64,000 bases of DNA from CAIQJJ01 sp049325275 (GTDB lineage Bacteria; Chloroflexota; Anaerolineae; Anaerolineales; UBA4823): the NCBI GenBank assembly GCA_049325275.1, contig JBMOLU010000058.1:1-64000 (forward strand), in the 5' to 3' direction. A program made the position numbers and the translations under genes. The notes under the pieces are model-generated. The model was given only the letters and a program-made list of their open reading frames with translations, ran no database searches and was not told the origin of the DNA. This document shows positions 31,911 to 40,700 of this stretch, piece by piece. The stretch's first letter is position 1. Every line of letters starts with the position of its first letter.

Positions 31911-32360
31911 CTACTGGCTTGCGGCGGCTTCGATGCCGGCGATTTGCACCTCGAAGCGCAGGGTTTTCCCCGCCAGCGGGTGATTGAGGTTGAGATGCAC
32001 CGACTCGCCATCGACGCGTTCGATAGAAGCGCCCACCACCTGTCCTTGCGGGTTGCGCATTTGCAACTGCGTGCCGGGTTCCAACGCCACGTTGGGCGGG
32101 AAGCGATCCTTCGGCATCTCGATATATGCTTCTTCGTTGATTTCGCCGTAGCCGTCGCGCGGCGCCACGGTCACGGTTTTGCTTTCACCCACGGCCATGC
32201 CGTACAGTTCGCGTTCCAGCCCCGGAATGATCTGCCCCAGGCCCTGCACGAACCTCAAGGGCTGCTCCGGCCGGGATTGGTCGAGAATTTCGCCGTCGAC
32301 GTAGAGGGTATAAGCGAGCAAAACGGCCTGGCCGTTTTCTATGCGTTTTTGTTCCGTCAT
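31911..32360 (-). CDS. slyD: FKBP-type peptidyl-prolyl cis-trans isomerase, SlyD-like
   Basis: A 149-residue cytoplasmic prolyl isomerase and chaperone. The split FKBP domain is seen as AVLLAYTLYVDGEILDQS and FVQGLGQIIPGLERELYGM, with the inserted IF chaperone flap (PRDGYGEINEEAYIEMPKDRFP) and the returning strands (VHLNLNHPLAGKTLRFEVQI). The His/Cys-rich metal-binding tail of E. coli SlyD is absent, as in many short homologues. It appears to be the first gene of the thirteen-gene minus-strand run; GGAG precedes the ATG at 32360. Confidence 0.93.
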   Translation of the reverse strand: MTEQKRIENGQAVLLAYTLYVDGEILDQSRPEQPLRFVQGLGQIIPGLERELYGMAVGESKTVTVAPRDGYGEINEEAYIEMPKDRFPPNVALEPGTQLQMRNPQGQVVGASIERVDGESVHLNLNHPLAGKTLRFEVQIAGIEAAASQ

Positions 32361-32519
32361 GAGGAACTCCTTCCTTGCGGAGATATTTGTTCGACGAGCC
32401 TTGTTTTACCGAGTCTTATTTTACCCTCGAAACGCAGCGCGCTCCACCCACGAGAGGCCGCCGGTCCGGGTGGAAAATAATCCGCAGCAAACAGCCTTTC
32501 TGATCCCCATCGGCAAAAA

Positions 32520-32550
32520 GACTGCGGAAGTTTTCAAAACTTCCGCAGTC
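32520..32550 (-). terminator. Perfect palindrome with T-tract (terminator of the PIN pair)
   Basis: Arms of 15 nt (GACTGCGGAAGTTTT and its complement) around a 1-nt centre; on the minus strand it is followed by CTTTTTGCC. It lies ~180 nt downstream of the small antitoxin-like gene and ~160 nt upstream of slyD, so it probably separates the two units. Confidence 0.7.
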
Positions 32551-32727
32551 TTGGTTGTTTGGCCGGTCACGTGATTCTCCGGTGACCGTTCCCCATAGGC
32601 CTGGCAAAATTACCGTGCACCGCGCCAGGGCCAGCAGACGACAAACATCTGCCCACCCGGGCCGCGGTTTTCATCCTGGTAAGCGCACCACACAAGCCAG
32701 AAAACGGCGGCGCACCAACGGCGAAAA
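32539..32727. repeat. Composite repeat, copy 1 (downstream side of the PIN pair)
   Basis: This gene-free stretch contains a ~55-bp segment (32539-32594, ending CCGGTGACCGTTCCCC) and a palindromic core (about 32625-32665, CCAGCAGACGAC...CATCTGCCCACCCGGG) followed by AAGCG...CACAAGCC. Both parts recur, in the other order, at 33445-33596 on the far side of the PIN pair. Confidence 0.65.
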
Positions 32728-32937
32728 TTATGGCGCCTTTCGGTCGCGCTTGATCTCCGCAATCACATCATCGAGAGAAAGTTTATCAAAGAGTTCCTGG
32801 CGTTCTTGGGTATAGTTGCCGTAACCTTTGGTAAATTGGGTAATGAAGCGCACGGTGTTGGCGATCCCAATTTCTTTGTTCAAGATGCGGAATGCATCCT
32901 GTGTAATCTCTGCCAGGGGTTGCATTTCCAGGGTCAT
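32728..32937 (-). CDS. Small antitoxin-like protein paired with a PIN-domain protein
   Basis: A 69-residue acidic/basic mixed helical protein (starts MTLEMQPLAEITQDAFRIL; has TKGYGNYTQERQELF and ends in a basic KRDRKAP). Its ATG overlaps the TGA of the PIN gene by four bases (ATGA), so the two are translated together. I do not recognise a DNA-binding fold. Small proteins with this GYGNYTQER-type motif occur next to PIN proteins, and the antitoxin role is inferred from that pairing. The toxin-first order is reversed from the usual vapBC. Confidence 0.65.
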   Translation of the reverse strand: MTLEMQPLAEITQDAFRILNKEIGIANTVRFITQFTKGYGNYTQERQELFDKLSLDDVIAEIKRDRKAP

Positions 32938-33374
32938 ACTTCAAGCTCCTCAATCAATTCAATTGGTGAAACCACTTTCACCTTCAATTCAGTAAGTATT
33001 CGTGCCTTTTTGAGAAGGCGATCATCGCAAGTGCAAAAATAATCTACTTGCTCCACTTCTGCCAGCGCCAAATGCAAGGCATCCAGGGCATGGAATCCTG
33101 CCACATTGAAGCGCCTGGCGCGAAGCTCGACTTGCTCTGTTACCCGGAGTACCTTGTTGGCTCTGGAAAGAGCATCCAAAGCATATTCCCTGCGGATAGG
33201 ATTGTGCATCCGGGTGATTTCGTACTGCAGTGCTTCAGATGAGACGATCTCAACTTGCTTAACATCTACCAGTGCCAGAATACCTAAAACCGCTTCGGCT
33301 TCGAGAACAATCCGAACCTGTGTTTTGCTATCCAGTGGGCGTTGCAAACTACAAGTGTCAAGGTAGATTTTCAT
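32934..33374 (-). CDS. PIN-domain protein, VapC-like putative ribonuclease toxin
   Basis: A 146-residue PIN-fold protein. The acidic residues expected for Mg-dependent RNA cleavage are visible: MKIYLDTCSLQRP (first Asp, residue 5), Glu in SSEALQYEITR, and the C-terminal FHALDALHLALAEVEQVDYFCTCDDRLL (Asp pair). ATG 33374 is the start because the fold begins there; the open frame to 33527 adds 51 unrelated, Pro/Gly-rich residues that overlap a repeat. TATACT ends 6 nt before the ATG, which predicts a leaderless message. Target RNA unknown. Confidence 0.82.
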   Translation of the reverse strand: MKIYLDTCSLQRPLDSKTQVRIVLEAEAVLGILALVDVKQVEIVSSEALQYEITRMHNPIRREYALDALSRANKVLRVTEQVELRARRFNVAGFHALDALHLALAEVEQVDYFCTCDDRLLKKARILTELKVKVVSPIELIEELEV

Positions 33375-33378
33375 ATTG

Positions 33379-33386
33379 AAAGTATA
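33379..33386 (-). promoter_or_regulatory. -10 element giving a probable leaderless PIN transcript
   Basis: TTATACTT on the minus strand; the expected +1 falls on or next to the A of the ATG at 33374. No clear -35 is visible. Confidence 0.4.
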
Positions 33387-33444
33387 ACACTGTTGCATCA
33401 CGGGTGGGTAATCATGTAATCCCAACGCAGCGCAACGCCAAACC

Positions 33445-33596
33445 GGCCCGGGCCAGCAGACGACGGACATCTGCCCACCCGGGCCGATTGCGAGCGACGG
33501 CAAGCGAACACAAGCCGCGCCCGCCATTCGTTGACGAAATCTTCCGAAGTCTCGTCGGTTTGCCTGGCCGCATGATTTTCCGGCAAGCGTTCCCCG
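33445..33596. repeat. Composite repeat, copy 2 (upstream side of the PIN pair)
   Basis: Palindromic core 33445-33485 (outer arms GGCCCGGG / CCCGGGCC, centre CAGACGACGGACATCTG), then CAAGCGAACACAAGCC, then a segment at 33540-33596 (CTTCCGAAGTCTC...CCGGCAAGCGTTCCCC) resembling 32539-32594. It occupies the gene-free stretch upstream of the PIN gene. Confidence 0.65.
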
Positions 33597-33756
33597 CCCC
33601 GCACAACAGGACGCAGCACGTCAAAAGCACCTGACGCCGCCCGGCAAAGCCCCGAAAGGTCTCCTTGGCGCAACCCGATGCACACTTAACGAGAAAGCCC
33701 GGATTTAAACCATACTCCTGGCAAGTGGGAAAGACCTTTTGGGTCTGAAAATCAAC
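33597..33756. other. Gene-free spacer between repeat copies
   Basis: No gene is seen. A short stem AGACC/GGTCT (about 33732-33746) with a TTTTG loop is the only structure noticed. Confidence 0.4.
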
Positions 33757-33799
33757 CGACCCAAGCGGGCAGATGTTCGTCGTCTGCCCGCTTGGGTCG
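33757..33799. repeat. Palindromic repeat core, third copy; possible terminator of the SUKH gene
   Basis: Perfect 17-bp arms (33757-33773 and 33783-33799, CGACCCAAGCGGGCAGA) enclose a 9-nt loop TGTTCGTCG. The inner GGGCAGATGTTCGTCGTCTGC is the same core seen (complement) at 32625-32665 and 33445-33485. On the minus strand it is followed by GTTGATTTTC, so it may also terminate the RHS-SUKH transcript. Confidence 0.75.
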
Positions 33800-33895
33800 A
33801 CTGAAATACGATCATAAAGGCAGAACTATGACCTTTTATGCCGAATCGTATCTGATTGTGCAACTATTATGCAAAAGTCTGAATCATACTCTATA

Positions 33896-34381
33896 TCATT
33901 CACTTCCCTTTATCTGAGGTAAAACAAGATCTAATAGTAATTTCCCAAAGTCTTCAGCTATGAGGTTCCGGTTCTGTTCTTCTGGGGGATATCCAGGAGA
34001 ATATGCAATGACACGGCCTTCATAATTCTGACCTCGGCTTTGGTTTACTTCAATACAGTAATCTTCACCATCCCCAAGATCATAAACTGGGATCAAATCA
34101 GATGGCAACTTCCATTTCTTACGCGAGAGCATCGTATACCAAACGACATCAGGTATACCCGAATTCTCAAAATCTTCCTTAATGAGACCATATATCTCAG
34201 CACCTCCAAACCCGCCAGCACCAAAATCTTTGAGAAATTTTCTATAAGTGGGTGGAAACTTTACACCTAAAGTATCTTCGGCCATCCGAATGAATGACTC
34301 AGATTTTGGTCCAACAAAATCAGCCTTTTCTGGATGGCTATTAATCAAAAATCTAGCTTTTTCATAATCTTGTATGCTCAT
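33896..34381 (-). CDS. SMI1/KNR4 (SUKH) family immunity protein
   Basis: A 161-residue SUKH-fold protein, expected to bind and neutralise the toxin tip encoded just upstream. The characteristic segment is IRMAEDTLGVKFPPTYRKFLKDFGAGGFGGAEIYGLI, followed by DLIPVYDLGDGEDYCIEV and VIAYSPGYPPEE, ending with FGKLLLDLVLPQI. It begins 14 nt after the RHS toxin stop, the classic toxin-immunity arrangement. The coding sequence is clearly richer in A/T than neighbouring genes, suggesting recent acquisition together with the toxin tip. Confidence 0.88.
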   Translation of the reverse strand: MSIQDYEKARFLINSHPEKADFVGPKSESFIRMAEDTLGVKFPPTYRKFLKDFGAGGFGGAEIYGLIKEDFENSGIPDVVWYTMLSRKKWKLPSDLIPVYDLGDGEDYCIEVNQSRGQNYEGRVIAYSPGYPPEEQNRNLIAEDFGKLLLDLVLPQIKGSE

Positions 34382-34395
34382 AAGATTTTTCCATA

Positions 34396-34760
34396 TTATT
34401 CTTGACTAAAATCTTTCGCTCGCTCTATCCAATATTGCATACGCCACGCATTAAAAGCAACTCGATCTATACCCGACGGAATAGTATTGGGATTGATGTG
34501 TATTATTCGACTATATGTTTGGTGGAAGGTCTTTGTCACTTCTGCGATAGGGCCATTCATATTTTGTAGCATATGATGTAAGTTGATTGGTAGACCATCA
34601 GGACCAATAGGAGCCCGTCCAGACTGCATTAGTTGGAGGTTTGTCTTTCCTGCTGCAGAAACTTTGGTAGGATCAATTAAATCTGAACGTTGGTAGACTG
34701 TAGTCCCATTATAGCTGGTTTTGCTCCATAAATTGCTAACTGCTGTTGATGCATCGTCAG
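34396..34760 (-). other. LHH nuclease toxin tip of the RHS protein
   Basis: The last ~120 codons. GRAPIGPDGLPINLHHMLQ followed by GPIAEVTKTFH and a basic/aromatic C-terminus matches the LHH branch of the HNH/Endo VII nucleases, known as tips of polymorphic toxins. Base composition drops toward A/T here compared with the RHS cage upstream. Confidence 0.75.
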
Positions 34761-37700
34761 CTATCTCACCAACTTCGCCCGCGCACATATCACCACCGCA
34801 GGCCGTATTAACTGCAGTCGCCGCATCTTTGATCTCCCCTGCGCATACATCTCCACCGCATGCGCCATTTGCAGCAGCCACAGTGCTTCCTCCTGTCACT
34901 GCTGCCGTTGTAGCAGCTGCTGCGTTCATACCTGCAACAACGCCTACACCGGTACCGATCAATCCTCCTGCCACCGCCCCACCACCGGCAGCAGCTAGCA
35001 TGTGACCAGTATTGAACTCGGTGCCTGTTGCCGCAGTGTAAATTGTATAGCCTACGGCTCCTACAATTGCTCCGATCCCGGCACCAATTGCAGCTGTACA
35101 TAATACCAGACAGTGCCCGGTTGGATCACTGAAGTCAACCGGATTATTATTCACGTAAGCATATCGATCCCACGCCTGCACACCCTGGCTCTGCTCCGGG
35201 ATGATCGTGTCCGGGCTGGTGAAGCGGCCCAGGGTCGGATCATACCACCTCGCATTATAAAACATCAACCCAATCGACTCCATCTCCGAGCGCTGCCCGG
35301 TGTAGGTGTAGTCGGTGGGGGTGGTGCCGGAGGTGTAGCGCACTTCGCCCCAGGGCTTGTAGCGCATCTCGCTGATCTTGTTGCCCGCGGCATCGGCCAC
35401 GACGGAGGTCGAGCCGAGGTGGTCGCTGAGCAGGTAGCGCAGGGTCCCGTTTTCGCGCATGGCGATGCGCTGGCCGCCGGCGGTGTAGTATTTGCGCACC
35501 AGGTTATCCTGTGCCACAAGCGAGACATCATCGAACCAGGCCGGACCGTTGATATTTGTGTCTGTCACCATCCGGATGATAATGCTGGTATTCGAACCGC
35601 TATACCAGATACCCGACACGTACTGCCAAGATCCCGTGGTTGTCGCTGGTAATACCAGTTGGCCAGCAATGCCGTTCATGTCAAGATAGGCTGCACCCGA
35701 TGTGGCTTGCTTGTAAATCCAGCCAGAAAGCAGGTAGTTGGTGTTGGGGCGAACCGCAATGGCACTCGAATTGGTCGAAGTGCCTGGGCTACCCGTATGG
35801 TTGGACTTGAGCGACCAGCTGCCGCTGTGCGCTCTATCGTTGCTTCGAATGTGGTTGGTCCCCTCATTCCATCCGGCCACGTCGCTGCTGCTGGTTCCGG
35901 CTTGTTCGAAAGACGGGTTGGTGGCCGTGCTGACGCGCAGGGAGATGTCGTCAAACCAGGCCGTGCCGCTGATGTTGGAGTCGGTCACCATGCGCACGGT
36001 GACGCTCGTGTTCGCACCGCTGTACCAGACGCCTGAAACGTACTGCCAGCTTCCGTTGGCGCTTGCCAGCAGCACAGGTTGGCCTGTGGCACCGCTTAAG
36101 TCCAGGTAGACCGCACCCGATGTGGTTTGTTTGTAAATCCAGCCCGAGAGTTCGTACAGGGTGTTGGGTTGGACGACCACCGTGGTATAGGTGGCTGTCC
36201 CTGGGCTGCCCGAATGGGTGGATTTGAGCGACCAGCTGCCGCTGTGGGCGCGATCGTTGGCGCGGGCGTGGTTGGTGCCTTCCGTCCAGCCGTAAGCATC
36301 CGCACTGCCGGACCCGGCCTGTTCGATGGACGGGTTGGGCAGCAGGTTGGGCTGTTCGACTTCATAGCTGCCGGCGTAGACGGTAACGTTTTCCCCGGTC
36401 GTGACCTTCACCTGCTTCCCGTCGCCGTCGTAGGTGTGCGTGGAAATCACGCTGCCATCTTTTCTTACCTGGTAGAGACGGTTCTCGGCATCGTAGCTCA
36501 GGTCGAAGGTGCTGACCTTCCTGAGAGAAATATCATCGTAGCCGATCCAGCCCGAACTGAGATGGACGAGCAGCATGACGCGCACCTGGGCAGCATCCGA
36601 CGGCACCGTAAAGCGTGCCCCTTCTTGACGCCAGGTGGTGGACAGGTCTGTTGTAGAAATCGCAGCAACATCTTCCCAGCGCAAGTAGGTCCCCGCTGCA
36701 TTGTAGTACTGCACCCGCAAGAGCAGGGGGCCCTCACCATCGTCTGCATCCATTTTGCCGCGTACCCAGGCATAGAGATCATACTCAGCGCCCGGCGTCA
36801 CCGCAATTGCTTCGGTGCGCAGATAACCATTCGCCAGGTTGCTGATCGCATAGGCGTAACTACCCGAATGGGGGCTGGCGATGCTCCAGTTGTAACGCCA
36901 GAAAGATGTGCCAGGAAAAAAAGGTTGAAGACCTTCAGCCCAGGTGCCGGCCGTTTCGAAACCGGGGTTGGTAACCAAATTGGTGCTGGTGCCAACCTTG
37001 ATCAGCGACACATCGTCATACGCAACCCATCCAGCGTTATGGTAGTTGTACAGTGCAATGTTGACCTTGCTGGCAGCAGATGGAATGGTAATCCGGCCGC
37101 CACGCTGTACCCACACCTTCGTCAGTGTGCCTGCCTGGCCACCGGCTGCGTCATCGTAATCGTTGAGGTAGTTTCCAGCCGCGTCGAAGTAGTTGACACG
37201 GATCAGCCACTGCCCCTCGCTGTCATCCGGGTCGAGTTCTCCGCGTACCCAGGCATAGACATCGTATTGAGCGCCTGGGGTGACAGCGATTTGTGGCGAA
37301 GCCAGATGGCCGTAGGCGAGGTTGCTGATGACGTAAGCGTAATCGGTGCCGGTACTGTGGCCATCCCCAAGGCCCCAGTTGCCACGCCAGAACGAAGTGC
37401 CGGGGTAGGCGGAAGAGCGGCCTTCCGTCCAGCCAGAGGTGCTTTCGAATGCTGCATTGGATACCAGGTTGGTCGACGTGCCTGATTTGATCAGTGAAAC
37501 ATCATCGAAGGCCACCCAGCCCGAAATCATATCGGCGATCAACTGAATCTTCACCTTGGTAGTACCGGCCATAGGCGTAAACGACCCGCCTTTTTGCGTC
37601 CAGGTGGTGCTGAGCGAACCACCGGCTCCGAAAGCCGTGTCCTTGTTCCCCAGGTAGGTATCGCTGGCGTTGTAGTACATCACCCGCACGTGCCAGCCAT

Positions 37701-40700
37701 CGGCCGTGCCTTCAGCGTCCACTTCCCCGCGTACCCAGGCGTGCAGGTTATACGTGTCTGCTGCATTGACGGCAATATAGTCCGTGGACACCAAAGTACC
37801 GTAGGCCTGGTTGCTAATTGCGTAACCGTATGCGCCACTGTGTGGGCTGGATGCTCCCCAGGTCGACCGGTAGAACGATGTCGCCGGGAAGTCGACTATC
37901 TCCCCTGTCCAGCTTCCGCTGCTTTCGAAATCGGCGTTGGGGATCAGGTTCGGCTCCTGATCGGAAACCTTGCGTTGGGTCTGGTTGCCGTTGGCGTCGT
38001 AGGTGTAGCGTGTGTCGCCGTCAACCGTGGTGACGGCATGGTCGTGGTTGGCATCGCTGTAACCAAAAGACAGGCCGGCTTTGTCTTCCAGGTTCCCGGT
38101 GGTGGCGTTGTAGGTGTATTGTTCGTAGCCGAAGTTGCCCAGGCCGTTCGTGCCGCTGCCGGCGTAGGCGCCGGTCAGGCGGTTGAGGGCGTCGTAGCCG
38201 AAGCCCAGAGTCTGGGGATTGCCCAGCTTGTAGTCTTCGATCTTGGTGATGTTGCCGACGGCGTCGTAGGTGTAACGCAGGTCCATCAGCGAGGCCTGGC
38301 TGCTGTAGGTTCCGGCCTTGATATAGTCCATGCGCCCGCCCTGGACGTTCCAGGCATTGTAGTGGAAGCTGTTGACGAGCACCGGTGTGGTGGCCTGGTA
38401 TGCGCCGCCCAGCCAGCGCGAGGTCGTCCGGCCGGCGGAATCGTAGCGGGTATCGAGAACGTAGTAGTAGTTGTTCGCTGCGTTGTTGTTGTCGCGGTTG
38501 CTCATCAGGGTATCGAGCAGCATTTGCGGGAGGTAAGCGTGCGTGATGACCTCCCCATCCGGGTAGGTCATCGTCTTGGGCAGATCGGCGGCGTTGTACT
38601 CCCAGTAGGTATTGTAGGTTGTGCCGCTGACTGTTTTGGCTTCCTGCTTCACCCGCCCGCGTTCGTCGTACGTCCAGGCTGTCGAACCGGAGCCGTCCGT
38701 CATGCTGGTGCGGCGGCCGCGGCCATATTGCCCGGTGCCGTATGCATCGTAACCATAGCTGGCATTGGTGTTGCCGCTGCCGCAACTGCCGGTGTAGGCC
38801 TTGGCCGTCAGGCGGTTGAGGTCGTCGTAAGCCATGGTCGTGACACAGCCACGGGCGTCGGTTTGGGTCTTGAGGTTTCCGATCGCATCGTAGCTGTAGT
38901 TCCAGATGCCCATGTCGGGATCGTTCATCTGGGTCTTGCGCCCGGCGACGTCGTAGGTCAGCGTCGTCGTCGAGCCGCCGCGTACGGTCGTCTTGAGGTG
39001 ATCGGCTGCGTCGTAGGTGTAGGTTACGTCGGGGCCGGTGGGGGCATCGACGAAGACCGTGCGCCCGAACAGGTCGCTGCGGGTGGTGGTGAAGTTGTGG
39101 CGGGCGTCTTCGACCATCGTCCACTGGTAGGGCACGGTGCCGTTGTAGCCGTCGCCGTAGGTGTAGCCGGTGCAGGCGCCGTCGGGGGCGCAGACGGTCT
39201 TGGTGCGGCCGAAGTCGTCGTACCAGGTGCGCGTGGTGGTCGCATCGTCTGTGCTGTGACTGTTGTGCTCGGTGGCATTGTAGCCGCCGGTCGGGGAGAC
39301 GTTGTATGGCACCGTCTGCCGGTAGACGCGCCCGCTGGCGTCGTAGTAGCTGTCGGTCAGGATGTCCTGCACACTGCCTTCAACGGTGGCGTTACGCACC
39401 TGGGTCTGAAGCAGCTGGCCAAGGCCGTTGTAGTATTTGCGGATGGTGAAGTAGGTGCTGTTCTCGATGCGCTGCTCGGCCTGGGTGTAGAAGGGCTGCG
39501 CCGTGTCGCCGTAGGTGATGCGTACGGTCGGTGAGCTGCTGCTATCCCCCGGGCGGACGATGGTCAGCATACGCCCATAGGCGTCGTAGGTGCCGCTGGT
39601 AACCTGGCCGTTGGCGTCGGTTTCTTGCAGCACGACACCTTTGACGTAGTCATACGACAGCGTTACCTTGTGCCCGAGGTCGTTCATCGTCCACAAGGGG
39701 TAGGTATGGTAGGTGTCCGAACAGGGCTGCCCGTTGAGCGTGCCGCCGCCGTAACAGGTGTAGGTGTACTGCGCCGTCCCCTGCGGTGCGCCGCCATAGG
39801 CCCCTTCCCCGGTGTAGGCCGTGACGGTGGTTTGGTTCCCGTAGCTGTCGTAGGCATAGCGCACGTCGCTGTAACGCAGGTTGGCCGTGGGCGTGCAGTC
39901 CCCGCTGAGGCATGAGAGCAGCGTACGCTGGCCGGTCAGTTTGCCGGTGGATGGGGTGGTGGTGTGAGCGTTCGAGCCGTCATACAGGTAGAGCGCCTGG
40001 CCGATGAGTTGGGATGCCGTGTAGCCGCAGGTACCGCCCGGGCACTGGAAGGAGTTGACGTAGCTGGGCAAGCCCACCAGGTAGACGCCGCTCGTGGCGC
40101 CGGTGTGATAGCCGCTGCGCGTGGCGCGGTAGTTGTACCAGCTGCCACTGCGCCACTCGGCTTCCAGCTTCTCGCTCTGGTTGCCATAAGCGTCATACGT
40201 GTAGGTCGTCTTCGTCCCCACCCACTGGGCATCCCCGTTGAAGATCATGCTCTTCTGGCCCACCAGGCGCGTCCAGACGACCTTGAACCCGGTATACCAG
40301 CCGCCGCTGGGCAAGATCGGCAGATCGGGCATATTAGTCGTGGTGACATCATACTGGCTTTCCGTCAGCGAACTGAGCAGGCCTTCGCTGTACCCATCCA
40401 GCAAGACGGAACCCGTGCCGGTGTTGTTGGCCCAGGCGCGGAAGCGCCACGTCAGGTTCTGCATGCTGGCCGGGGTGGCCAGCTCGTAGCGCCCGACCGT
40501 GCTGTCGGTGACGTTGTCGCGTTCCCACACCCGGATGAACATCGATTGGTTGTCTACGCCCAACAGCAAGACATACCAGCAGTCCCGCTTCAGGCTTGAA
40601 AGCAGGGTCTGATAAACCCAGCCGCTGCCAGCCTGATACTGAAGTTCCAGCACGTTGTCGTGGGCATACAGCCCCCAACGCCGGTGATCGGCATTCGGAT

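Noticed and set aside
33375..33527. N-terminal extension of the PIN protein
   Set aside because: It is repeat-derived, and the PIN fold begins at the ATG at 33374.
33404..33634. Small plus-strand gene resembling one at 32555-32815
   Set aside because: The similarity (TSAHPGR) reflects the shared DNA repeat, not a conserved protein.
37594..39534. 646-codon Val/Gly-rich open frame on the plus strand
   Set aside because: Antisense shadow of the RHS YD repeats; the low-complexity sequence is their complement.
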